This document shows, piece by piece, positions 50,310 to 62,500 of a stretch of 64,000 nucleotides of DNA. The stretch lies in assembly GCA_911728455.2 (NCBI GenBank), contig OU452235.1, positions 6,824,090-6,888,089 of the forward strand, in the 5' to 3' direction. A program made the translations under genes and the position numbers. Every line of letters begins with the position of its first letter. Positions within the stretch are counted from its first letter, which is position 1. The notes under the pieces are model-generated. The model made no database searches and was not told the origin of the DNA. It saw only the letters and a program-made list of their open reading frames with translations. This DNA is from Marthasterias glacialis (Eukaryota > Echinodermata > Asteroidea > Forcipulatida > Asteriidae).

Positions 50310-50690
50310 AAGGAGAACGAAAATGCCCTTGAAAAATTATTTTATTTCGAGGGAATGAAATAATTTGTTTTCGAAAAGTCATTTCGTTTCCTGGAAATAA
50401 AACTTCGTTCCCTCGAAATACTACTTTCGAGTGAACGATTTTTTTTTTAATTGTCCCTTTACGTCTTCCGTAAAATCTTTTCATTATGGACTTAAAGATT
50501 ATTTTAAGCACAACTTTTTTGTGTCTTTTTTGATAGGCATGATCAGAAAGTACATGACGCAAAGTGGAAATTCCATTATTATTCTGAAAATTGGTTTTGC
50601 TTCAAAACCGCATTGTCATAAAAAAGTGTCTTAATCTTTTTTTTTTTTTTTTTTTTTTTTTTGCAATCATCTGCTCTGGTTACGGTAGGG
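50310..50690. repeat. degenerate hairpin repeat and a segment shared with 53.4 kb
   Basis: 50335-50435 contains several imperfect hairpin units of the form TTTCG-TTCCC-TCGAAAT, in both orientations, reminiscent of the 21-bp minisatellite at 25.7-28.7 kb. 50545-50690 matches 53430-53550 (AAATTCCATTATT, CTGAAAATTG, ATCTGCTCTGGTTACG). A poly-T tract spans about 50637-50661. Confidence 0.6.
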
Positions 50691-50829
50691 GATTTTTCTT
50701 TCAAACTGTTTTTCTTTTCATCGTCTGTTTTCCTTCTTTTCTTAATTTTGTAAAACGTTTGGTGTAATTATCCTAAGAGTGCAAAGCTTTGATGTTGTAT
50801 AGACCAAAATACGATCATTAGCATGCATG

Positions 50830-51480
50830 GGTGTGACGAGTGTGATGCGTACTCCACCTTATTTTTGTATAAGTTACGTAATTATCTGTTTATTATTCAA
50901 ATCGCATGGCTTGCGCCCTCTGGCAGCTTCCCTTCTTGCCTTATTCTGTTCTGGGTTGAAGACCCTCGTGACGTGTCACTGTTTGCTGTCTTCACCCAAC
51001 AACTTCAATTAGTATTTAGTAAAGGCAATAATATCCTTAAGTTGCATTTGGTCTAGATTATGGTCTACTAGCTTTGATGGATATTTTGGTAAGACGAAAC
51101 AGCGTTAGCAATCCACTGACTAGCGATATTTATATTTTAGATATTTTCCTTGTCATTATTACCTTTAAGTAATGATTGTGCCAGTGAGGAAATTGTTTGT
51201 TTGTTTGTTTAGTCACTGCTTTTAAGTTTGGAAATGACTTATGTTTGTTAGATTTCATCATTCGTTTTCCTAAAATCAAAGATGTCTGCCGCGTCTTGAG
51301 TTTTGGCGCCAACCGCGGCTATTGTTCATTACATTATTTTAGTGTTAACTATTCTTAATGTATTAGTTGTTATTTTGTAAGATTATTCTGTTCTGGGTTG
51401 AAGACCCTCATGACGTGTCACTGTTTGCTGTCTTCACCCAGGTTCAATAAACCAGCTAAAGAAACAGAGAACTTGCCGTT
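50830..51480. repeat. direct repeat, possible LTR or promoter remnant
   Basis: A nearly identical block of about 58 bp (TTATTCTGTTCTGGGTTGAAGACCCT and on to GTCTTCACCCA, in parts) occurs at 50943-51000 and 51382-51440. The second copy is followed by CAATAAACC. Two direct copies, one followed by AATAAA, could be R regions of an old LTR element, but I see no primer-binding site or internal genes. Confidence 0.4.
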
Positions 51481-51675
51481 TAGCCCGTATTCTTTCTAAG
51501 GGTCACATGGGTATTATTAGTCATAGTATATGAAATTCAACTTGTTGCCAGAAGCATAATTACATTGGATTGTACGCTATGAAATATTTTTTTAAACAAT
51601 GATAAAATAGAGTGGGGGGATAGCATATCAAATGTCCCCACCCCTCCCCCCCCCCCCACTGTTTGACCCCCCCCC

Positions 51676-51710
<35 letters not shown>

Positions 51711-53580
51711 ATATATGCTAAATAAAAGTAACAATATACAGCATTTCGGGGAAGTAAACGTGAGTGTTTTCGGGTTTTTCATACATTTTTCTTTAAAGAA
51801 CTGATAACGTTCGAATGGTAATGGGTGAAATGATTTTTGTGTTTATGATTAAACATTGCCCTGTCGACGGCGCATACAAAGATGGACCACGCGCACAATG
51901 CTATTTGGGCCTATTTCCGGCCAAGCTTGTTTCCGGCCCTAATCAATGCAGAAAATTGGCGAGTTTTGTTCCAGAGCAATTATTTGTTTTGACGAGGGAG
52001 TGAAAACTTTCAGGTATGCTTTTTGTTTCTCTGAATGTTTTTCGTCCCCAACGGCGTAGCGACCGGGGGTGTGGAGGTGATACTCCAAATATTTTTCCTA
52101 AGTAAGCATTTAGAGCCACAGTCGGCAGATTGAACACCAAACGTACCCGAGTAAGGGCTCGGACTGAACACAAATCCGTAGCCAGAGACGTCTCAATAAT
52201 ACCCGCAGAGTACCCCCGTCGGATCGTAAGAGAACAGAATGCTCTCAAGGAAGCTGGTGTGAACATTGAGTGAACTGTACCGTGATTGGACAAATTAAAC
52301 GCCAATTCACTAATGTATAACAATGTATAACAAATGTATCAGGACCGGAGATTAATCAGTTGCACTGGAAGTACATCGATTGTTTTGGCACCCTTTTCTA
52401 CTTAAATGCGTCGCGTGTAATTACTGTTATGGTTAGAGAGTTATGGCGTTGGAAGTGTCCCAGTGAGGACGTGTTAAATAGTTGCATGATTTAACGTTGA
52501 ATTCTGATTGTCGGTTTTGTTTCATGGTGGCGTTTTGCGGCAGTAAAACCATGAACCCAGAGAGCACACTCTACAATATTATAACTATTATTACCACAAT
52601 AAAATTCCACTTTGTCATTTTCGCATCACGTACTCGTCCCCCAATGTGTAGGAACGCTGTATGTGTTGTATTGAGTGAACTACTTGTTATTGTTCGGTGT
52701 AACTCTAACACATTTCCTTTGCTAAAAGAAAATGTCCCTTCAGAAAATCTTTCCCAGCAATCAAGAATTTGAACAACGCTGAACAAAAGTTACTGAATGA
52801 ATTTAATTTACAACGATGAATTACCTGACAGCCCGGATATCAAGCGTTAAGACGCTTCTTTGATTTATTAATATCCAAGGTATGTCAAACACCTCAGGAT
52901 AAAAGATATACATAACTAAAGGCATCGCGTACCGTAAATCCAGGAAAGCACACCGGTATAAAATGAGCGCGCGCCCATTTCTCAATGTCTGTGTTCTTCG
53001 GGTGCGTCCTAGTCGCAAGCTCTAGACTTTTAATTGTTTGTTTATTTGTTTTGTATGTAATTTGTTGAGTTTACTTCGAATAAAATTCTAGTTCCAAATT
53101 AAGAGAACGAATATAAATTGTATTGTTTACAGCGTGAGGGTCCCGAGAGTGTTACGGTACGGAAGTTTAATCATAACATAAGGTGATGGAAGACCCGTGT
53201 ACGACGTCGGCAGACCCGCACGGGGGTGCAAAGGATATTTCCGTACGTCTTTTAATTTACTTGTATTCCTCATATATCTATAGCATATATTTCTTTCATG
53301 TGAATTGTGTAGGTCTACTTTGTTCTTTCATTTGCATGCCTAAGTGTATTCTCCCGCGGCCGGGAGAAGTCGCAGACATGAAATTTCGTCATGGATTTTC
53401 GCAAATTGTCGTGAAAAGTCTTCCGTACATGACACGAAGGGCAAATTCCATTATTGTTCTGAATATTGCTTTTGCCTCAAAATTGCATTGTCACCAAATT
53501 ACGCGCGGGAGCCTCTTTTTCGCAACCATCTGCTCTGGTTACGATCAGAGATACTTCCTTCGACCTAGTAAGTAAATAAA
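51481..53580. other. no recognised gene; fragments of repeats
   Basis: Poly-C and poly-A tracts lie at about 51648-51707. 52710-52850 matches 46750-46880 (AAAATGTCCCWTCAGAA, GATGAAWTACCTGACAGCCC). The plus frame at about 52115-52275 reads RTRVRARTEHKSVARDV and YPRRIVREQNALKEAGV, which looks like the basic tail of a retroelement ORF1-type protein, but this is weak. No gene is supported. Confidence 0.4.
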
Positions 53581-55150
53581 CAAAAACGACGATGAAACAA
53601 ACTTATTTAAACTGCACACACAAACTAGATGAGTTAAGAGAAAATATTTAAAAAAATAATAATAAACTTTATCAATACTGTATCCTGTGTCCACTTAAAA
53701 TAACATGATAGTTATCACATGGGAACACGTGTAATAAATGCATCTGTCATTGATTGCTTGTTAAATGATTATATCTATTGAACTTGATAACAATGTACAT
53801 CTGAAAGTTGAAATAACGTTTGTGTTGCTGTGTGAAGCAGATTCTTAGTTAATGCTTTGTTCAGTATAGCAAACCAATAGCATTTTCGAAAAAACAAAAA
53901 TTCTACGACCGGCAACAAGGCGTTCGGGAGAGTTCTTCATCTTCGAAACTAAGCTTTCAACTCCATCCCACCATTGGCTCTCCCCCGAAAAAAAAAAGGG
54001 AATAATAATAATAAGATTAATATAAAAATATAATAATTGGGATCTTCTGGTTTGCCGTGAGACATTCTTAAATAAAGTTACCAGTGCAGTACTGCAGTTG
54101 GTTGTCTCAAAAGAAAATGTCTCTAAAAAAAAATAGACCGATCTATTAAGCCCTGCCCACTGCGTACGCTCACCGTATGCACCAACGTGTTTGTCGGACC
54201 TTTGGTTGGTCAAAACAGCAAGGGCTGGGCTGAATAGATCGGTCTATAGTCCCGCTTGTGAAGACCCAGACCTGTTTTACAACCTGGATTTCTAAAGAAC
54301 GTGACTTAGAAATGGGCACATATTTGAAGGCGGGGCCACTGACCACCGCCCGAATTTTTTGAGCCAATCAACGTTGAGCAAGTTCTGGGGCTGACATTGC
54401 AATTCGCGATTCGAACAACGCATGCGCGGTCTGTATAGTTCACTCGAACGCGGCTAGTCGATCGACTACTAGTCAAAATATTAAAGTCTTCAATATGTTT
54501 TGTTGAGCAGGCAGATAGTACTGAATCAATGTAAACAAAGCAAATGCTGGCTCGTCATTTTCTATTTACTGCTAAGATAATTACTTTCGTATTGATCAAA
54601 GCTTTCCCGTTGAAGTCAAACTTTCCCGTTGAACTATGGGGATGCTTTGGTTAAAGTGGCCAGAGAGGTTGATTAGCACAAAATTTACACTTGATAAAAA
54701 CACAAGCACCAATTTATAACTTAAAAGAAAAAGGGAAGTCTAATGTGTCTTGCCTGTATTTTCCAACTGTTTGCGTCACTGTGGAATTGCGGTACTCATA
54801 TTCTTTGTGATGTCATTCGTGAATTCCACTACAGAAACAGCTCTTGGGGCTAGGTTGATCCAGTTGGCGAGTTAAACAAAGCAGCGTTCGGGTGACCCTC
54901 TGATTCGTCGTCTAGTCGAGTCCAGCCACCCACCCAAACTTGCTCGTTGGAAGCTATTTACCGGTATCGTGAGTTGTTCGATTGATTTGTAAAGAAGTTC
55001 CATGTGACCTTATATGAAAGGTCAGATTCCTAGCCCTTCATCATGATTCGTGATCACAATCTGCTTCTTACTGTTGATCCATAACATAAGCACATGTACA
55101 AGTAGAAATGCACTGTTTGTATAGTTATTACAAACACCAGGGTTTTATGA
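53581..55150. repeat. third copy of the 31.4-32.8-kb block
   Basis: 53590-53830 and 54840-55140 match the two ends of 31401-32830, in the same order. This copy sits between head-to-head genes B and D, as the first copy sits between A and fragment C. That is consistent with duplication of the whole A-C / B-D interval. Confidence 0.65.
54134..54246. mobile_element. short MITE, same family as 12303-12777
   Basis: The terminal inverted repeat is TAGACCGATCTATTAAGCCC, with the right end read in reverse as TAGACCGATCTATTCAGCCC. The element is 113 bp and keeps the internal TTTGTCGGAC and TTGGTCAAAAC words of the longer member. It is an internally deleted derivative. Confidence 0.85.
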
Positions 55151-55188
55151 ATAACAGGTAAACATTTGAATTTAAACAAGTGACATGT

Positions 55189-55441
55189 ATCAAATACAAA
55201 CTGTGTTTGATCACGTTCAAAATTCCCAATGGTCAAGCACCGTCATATCTAGACAATTGTGTAGAATACTATCGCCCCACTCGTGGAGCAGATTACCAGC
55301 ACCCAATGGGAAGACAGGTCATTCATAAATTCAGTGCCCAAATTGTGGAACTCTTTGCCCATTTCTACAAGAACATCAAATAGAATGACTGTTTTCAAGA
55401 TTCAGTTGAAGACATACTTGTTTAAGGAAGCTTTTGACTGA
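55189..55441 (+). mobile_element. LINE (CR1/L2-like) 3' end remnant
   Basis: It reads IKYKLCLITFKIPNGQAPSYL, in parts, followed by YYRPTRGA. After a frameshift it reads SVPKLWNSLPISTR and VFKIQLKTYLFKEAFD with a stop at 55439-55441. This is the conserved C-terminus of CR1/L2-type ORF2. The copy is 5'-truncated and frameshifted. Confidence 0.85.
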
Positions 55442-56543
55442 GGCTTGAGAATGGACATGCTGGTTTTTTTGTTTTTGTTTTTTGTCAATGTTTGTCTTCC
55501 CAATCTGTTTTTTATTTCATTTCTTTGTGGTAGTTACTAAGAGCGCCGTGAACGCACTATAAACAGCCTTTTAGTAAAAACACCACTTGAACTTCATGTT
55601 TTTAGAGAAATCGAAGTCAATCAGATCACTACTATCTAAACAATTTGCTCACGGAAAACCTTCGGAGATTATGTGAAAATTAAAATAAAATCTGCGTAAA
55701 GTATATTTAAGACTGGGTAGACCCAAAAAATGAAAGAAAACAAAAAAGAAAAAGAAAACGTTTAGTGATAATTTCATTTAAAAATGCAAGGGTTGTTATC
55801 TTGTATGAAGTGGTTGCTAGGTTAATACGCTCTGCCCTAAAGTTGCGCAAAGATTGAAATTTAGCTGTAGTTGATCTTAACGTAGGATTTATTTGAGAAA
55901 ATGAAACCCCAAGGTTTGATTCGGACGGAAGTAAAGTTCAAATTGGGTCACATTCTGTATAACATTTAAGATAGTTCAAGAGTTTTGTGGTGATGAATCA
56001 TTCATCAATGTAATAAAATTGCAATTCCTCAGATATGAGTGTTTGAAAATGTAAACCTGTACTTCCGGTTTCCACCGAAAGTAATGAGAAAAACTTGTTT
56101 GTCGTACTTCTTTTGTTTAAATAACTCTTGTGTTCGATGAAATGTTTTTTGAACATTTCCTGAAAGGTGTGTTCATATTAAAAAAATCTTGAAGATGTGG
56201 CCTTTACATTTAAAACTATTGGTTTCCCTTTAGGAAACACGAGCTACTGGGGGGGGGGGGGGGGGGAGAGAGCGCAAGACAAAAAGCCGTTCATGCTCAT
56301 TTATGTGTTTTTGTTTCAAAGCGATCACAGCACAACAATGTGATAATCTTTGTGAAAACAACATGTGTTTCACATTACAAATATTAATCACTAATTTAGC
56401 GTTGACATTGAACTTGTTGCACATTAGGCTGGGCTATGTGTGGGTTTTTAAAAAAGAGACACGTCTACAGAGTGCCACTTGTAGTCTGCGGACGGACTGA
56501 TCGCTTCTGACAAGTTTTTACTTCCAATAAAAGTCACATCAGC
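55442..56543. other. 5' flank of gene D with CTTCCGG-type repeats and a G-homopolymer
   Basis: 55900-56095 holds two copies of the CTTCCGG/GGAAGT/AAAGTTCAAA family, matching 24085-24290 in order. A G-homopolymer lies at about 56250-56267. TTTTTAAAAAAG at about 56446-56457, about 90-98 bp before the ATG of gene D, sits where genes A and B have TATA boxes and may play that role. Confidence 0.5.
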
Positions 56544-59500
56544 ATGACAAGAGTTGTCTTTTGCGTTCTGTTGATACTTGGTAAGTAAAATACTATTTTA
56601 ACAATTATTCGGAAATTCTTGTTTCTCTGTCTTTCTCTCGTTTAAAAAAAAATAATAAAATAAAATAAAAAATACTATCATGTACGGTTTGAAGTTCTGT
56701 AAGTTTTTCCCTGGTACTACGTTATAATATCTCGCATTTTGTTTTTTCAGTATCCACAGCTCCAGGCAGTTTGGGTAACCGAATTGTTGGCGGAGATGAA
56801 GTCACTCCACACAGTCGTCCTTATCAGGTGGCGATTATGAATATGTTGCATATGCATTTCTGTGGAGGAACACTGGTTCATGAACAATGGATCATCAGTG
56901 CAGCACACTGCGGGTTGGTTCATTCAAATTGAGTTCAAATTATAGTTTTGTGCGTGGTACCTTCGGCGCTTACGTTGAAGACAAATCCGCTCTTAGCGTA
57001 ACGAGTGTTTTACAGTTGAGTAATGCTTGTTTTTGCGTGTGTACGCGTGGTCAAATTTCACAAATATTGTTTCAATTCAAAGCTGGCGCAATAGTTTCTA
57101 ACTTTGAAGATCTAGGATTACGCCGTGAGCAGGGCTGTAAAATTTAGCCCATCATACTCGGCTTAATTTTTATTCTATTACGTTATTGTGATTTTAATTT
57201 ATAACGTTTCCATTGCAATAGTAAACAACAATATAATTTAATGTGCAATTTTTTAAGTGCCTATCATTCATGATATTATCATGTTTGGGTGGCATGGTTG
57301 GCGTATGTGGAACGCGCTCGCCTCTCGTGTCCCTGGTTCGAGACACGGCCAGGGCTATTATTACGTGATAACAGTTGTGCGTGGGTTCTCTCCTGTGCCA
57401 CGAGGGTTTTTCTCCAGGCCGTCCGGTTTTCTGCCCTCCGAGGAAACCGAACACTTTCGTTCTCAGGCTGTGCTCCATGGTCTTATATTTTTGGGTTAAT
57501 GTGGCTGGCTGCAGAGGGCGCCCTTGAATGTCTGTAGCCAGAGCCGTATATTGGGAGAGTTGCGACAACTTGCGATTAGAAGCCATTTTCGGTCCAACGC
57601 GAAACGCGCACGACACATGTGCTCACACAGTAGTACCAGACTATTGAGACTATCGTGAGTTTTGAGCATGAAAAAGACCGTCCGATACGAACCAATGTGT
57701 GGCACAGATTAGTTTGTAGTTTAGATTTAGAAAATCTATACATTTTGTTTTACTTTTAGTTTAAAGAAATACTACTTTAACTTAGTCTTGAGCAGATCAG
57801 CCGGGAAAAAAGTCCCGTGATTCAGGTAGAGAACTACGTTCGTACATGCACACGAAAAGTTCGACACTGAGACAGCACTAACGTTATGCCTACTAAACTA
57901 CTCTATACCGTAGATGTTGTAAGTTGTTCGTTCTTGCTCCTCCAATGCATCATGTTCATTGTTTAGACAGAAACGTTAACATTTCAACATTTCTTTTGTG
58001 CACACATTTTACCAATTGAATAGCTGACGCATTGTTCATGTTCATCATTTGTACAGGGGCAAAATAGAAAGACAAATTTAGTTACATTAATTATGCAAGG
58101 CAAGACAATGTTTTTATTGAAAAAGACATTACAATTTACAATACAATTACAAGCATGACGAGGAAGTGGTTTGCTTCATGAGTGTTCTGCCTTCACCTCC
58201 ACGGGGTCCTTTCTCTATGATAGGACTAACCAAAGCCAAACTGCAACTTGTACACGTACTGTAGTCAGGTAGTAGTACAACTACAGCTGTGTTTTAAAAA
58301 CATACTCTTATAGTCTGAGCTCTATGACTATGGTTAGTCTTAAATAATAATATTACTTCAGTCATGTTAGTTGGATCAAGTTTATGAAATTCTCGTTGAC
58401 TTGTATTTAGATTCTATTTATTTCCCTGCAAGTGTAAAGGGGAAAAAGCATCACCAGCAGCAAGTGGACATACCTGTGTAAGAAATAAGTTCCTTCGGAC
58501 CTTCCCCTCCTGGCCCCAACCCGCATGTCAAGAGGCTTTTGTAATAAGTCACAAGTAAAAGCAGTAAATATGTACAATACCAGGGCCCCCCAAATGAGAT
58601 CGAAAAAATGCAAAAATGAATGGTACGATATTAAATAGCCGGCCCTCCCCACCCCAAAAAATTAAAATAATAATAATAATAATAATAACAATAATAATAA
58701 TTCAAGTACACGCTAATCCTCCAATCAGATTGCTCAATGGGAGTGTGATAATAAACCATACTATACTCCCAGTAGCAGTAGTCTATATTGCACCCTGCGT
58801 ATTTAGAGTATTATGCGACATGCTCCGTATACTGCTCTTCATCAAATAACGCTCTAAACTCTTAAACTTTGTGCGTGTGATTTGTATTGTATGTTTTCAA
58901 CAGGCAGTATGAAGTTGACTGGGAAATGGGATGCAGAAGCGCTATATTTTCCCGTATTCCACTCGCGCCAGTGTGATAACAAAACAAAAAATAAAAAAAT
59001 AAAATAATTTTTTGTTTTTGTTCAAATGAATAGAATAAAATTAGGAATAATGTCTTTGCCCCCCCCCCCCCCCTTGCCTCCCCCAATGAAAATGTCTGGT
59101 GCACTGGCTTCAGGCCTGAGGTCAGTGAATTTAGTGTCTAGACCAGCAGTCTTGTTTTTCAATAGAATAATAATACCTCACTGTGTATCTTAAAAAACAT
59201 GGACAAATGATGTTCAAATGTTGACTGTGAAGCCGATAAATAATTTCAATTCTATTAGGCACCCAATGTTACTTATACCCAAAAGACAAATGAGATAAAT
59301 CTTCTAAGAGTGCTTGTTCAAAAGTAGTCAGTTTACATATTAAACTGTTTTGAAGATTGTGGTCTTGTAAATAAAATTCTGGTTCAGTAAATATTTTGTG
59401 GATTTTCCCACCAAACTCAAGCCCTGATTACATACATGAGGTGTACATCATACAGCAGTTTATCCCATTGCAAATGTAGTGTTTAACTACGAGTCACAAG

Positions 59501-62500
59501 CCTTTTGGTAAAAGTACATCATGCCCTAATTGATGAATGAGAAATATAAACAGATAATTATGATGATATAAGTTATTCTCAATTCCACAAATGCATGTTA
59601 TGCCACATGTGATTTAGTGAAACAATATTACAAACTTTAACAAGCAAAACCTACATGCATCTGTAGCTTACATTGGCTCAAATATACAGGGCAAGTAGTA
59701 AACTATGTACACAAGCTCCAGGCTCTTCAATGGCACTCTCTTGGGCTGGAAAAAGAACACAGATGCTTAACTTATATTTGTTATAATCTTAATTTTAACA
59801 GAATGTATACAACGTTTTAAAATAATTGATATTCACTCCAAAAATAAGAGACCACAAAACATGTGTGATTATTCAAACTTTATTTTATTATTTGTAGATT
59901 AGCCAGTTGAAGTACTAAGTCATCAGACAAAATGAAATTCATCAGGTTTGTTTAAAAAAAAGTGTCAAGGGTTGTAATATCTTCTAAGGTTTCGAACCAA
60001 TTTGTATTGTAGTTGCTTATGTATTGGTAAAATACAATCAGGGAAACTGTTTATAGAGGAAATTCTTTGAAGTTGTATTGCTAGATTCTGTAAACAAGAA
60101 GTACAATCTGTACACAACAAATACAGTTTATTTTAGGTAGATTGGCCCATTTACAAAAATACTGAAATAACTTACCAGTTGCTTAAGGTGTAGAAAGCAT
60201 AAACAGCCAAACATGTTTTTAAACGAAACTGCCAAATGATAATAAAAATGGAAAATACATGCAAACCTTGTTTAGAATCAAAAACGGATCTTGAAAGTTG
60301 AACACAAGTCACCCAACTCACAACCTAACTCTTCTCAATGTGAGCTTCATAATGCACCATTTGTTTCCTTACATCATGATGTCATTGTAAACTCACAAAT
60401 CCTGAACTAAGCACCAGTGGAATCAAACCACTCACATCTGCTCTCATGATAGTAGTACAACAAAATTGCTACAATACCAAGAGAACCGTGTGTCAATCTG
60501 AAGTGCTTTGTATTAGTTACAAAACAGTGAGTTACAAATCAATTTGAAAACATACGTTTATATGAACACTTTGTTTTTGCTAATTACTTCTTTATAATTA
60601 TTACAATTTTCAGTGGATGAGCATTGTGCTGCTGCAGAGTATGTATGCTCAGCTAATGGTGATACTCCAACTTTCCTCTTGCATGACATGGTGGGCTTCT
60701 GACATCTATTTTTGGGTGACTTCCTCGGTTTGCAAACTTTACGGTGAAGAAATATGGTTGGGACAGCACTCAACCTTAACTTTCTGTCAGTTCGCTGAGA
60801 TTCAAATTGTTTCTTGTCAAAGTGTTCCTAAAAAGTAAACGGTACATAAAAATGCAACCACCTAGTTAATTTTATGGAGTAAAAATATGGCTCAATAATA
60901 GGTTTTTTAAACTTTTCTAAGTAATCAAAAGGTATTCCAAGTTTACCCCAAGACAGGATGGTGATGGCTACAATTAACAATGCAACAAATCAGAATACTT
61001 CCATTTAATCTCAGTTGCCTTTTTATCTTTTTAGGTTGTCAACAATTCAACTCTTTTTTTTAATAAAGTAGGCCCCCCCTAAGTGCAATAATGTTAACAC
61101 TGATAAAGACCAATATTTTGTATACAATGAATATATAGAAAAAAGAACGGATCAAATGGACCAGGTTTAATTCTAGCTGGATTAATATGTATACCCGGTA
61201 GCTGTACTCAGTCTTAGTCACATAACTTTGACATAAGAACAGATTAAGGCTACATATGACTGGCGACGGAACAGACCATGTGTTAAAAATTCATTCTTAA
61301 TTTCTTTTTAATATTTTTTTCTCAAACATTTTTCATGTATCCAATAGGCAATAGAAAGGGGATTTTTTTTTTTGTAAAGGTCAAAACAGTTTGCCCATCA
61401 AAAACCCTCGTTACTTGTAGTCTGTACTCTCTATAGAACTACAACTTGCTTTATGGTACTACAAGTACAAGTAACAAATTACTACATGTACATGTACATT
61501 GGCATTGCAATTATCGATGATACTTTCTTTAGTATTTCAAATTGCTAGTTGCGATGATCGTAACCCTCCATTCTATGTCATGTGTCATGATCCTCCGTCC
61601 GACGATCCGGTCTCGTCTCCGACCGTCGGGAGGATTGAGGGTTACGATCATCGCAACTATTCAAATTGCATGCTTTATCGTATTCCAGCAATCATAAAAA
61701 ACACCCGGATACTAATACTAATAGTACCAAGTAGGCAAGTAGTATTTTGGAGGTAGGTCGACATAGTCTGATATAAATTCGACACGATCAACCAAGTAAC
61801 TTCGCTGAAGGATTGTTTTTCTTTATATTAGCTAGCTTACCCCACAGTCACAAAGGCATGAATTTGAGTTAGGATGCCAGTCGCTCCGCTTCACCTTCAC
61901 TTCCCAAGCTTTTCTTCTCACTTTATCTCGTGGGAACCGATAAAATCTCAGGCCAGTTCCTGACCTATTAGTGCAACCCCAAGCACTACACCCTGTCATT
62001 TTGCTGGACCCTGCTCTCCCCTCTCTCTGAGTCTTTGGCCACTGGTTGCGATCGTCAGATGTTACAAATTACAAATTGTATTGTATTTGTACACTCAAAT
62101 GTACCGCCGAGTTTTCGCATCTGTTTTTTGGACCGAAAATGGCGTCCAGCAACCACGTGACCCAAAAAACTGGTCCCTCTATGTCGCAACTCTCCTAATA
62201 TACAGCTCTGTCTGTAGCTCCACGCAAACGGCGTAGACTATCAATTAACAAAGCTACAGCACGGCAAAACAATGCTACAATACGAAGCAACAATGCGACG
62301 GCACGACGCGATTAATCGCCGTTGAGGGCGCAACCAGTTATTAGGGACTCAACTTTTAACGCCATTCATGCGAAATTCAAACAGCGTTAATATAATTCTT
62401 AGTAGACCACGCCCTGTTATGTGTTGACCAATCATATCAAAGACTGCTCATTTACGAAAACATGCACAAATTGTGACATGCAGAGCGTCATTCGTACTTG

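Noticed and set aside
52115..52275. Possible coding remnant with basic residues
   Set aside because: The short segment resembles a retroelement ORF1-type tail only loosely. No flanking domain or splice site supports a gene.
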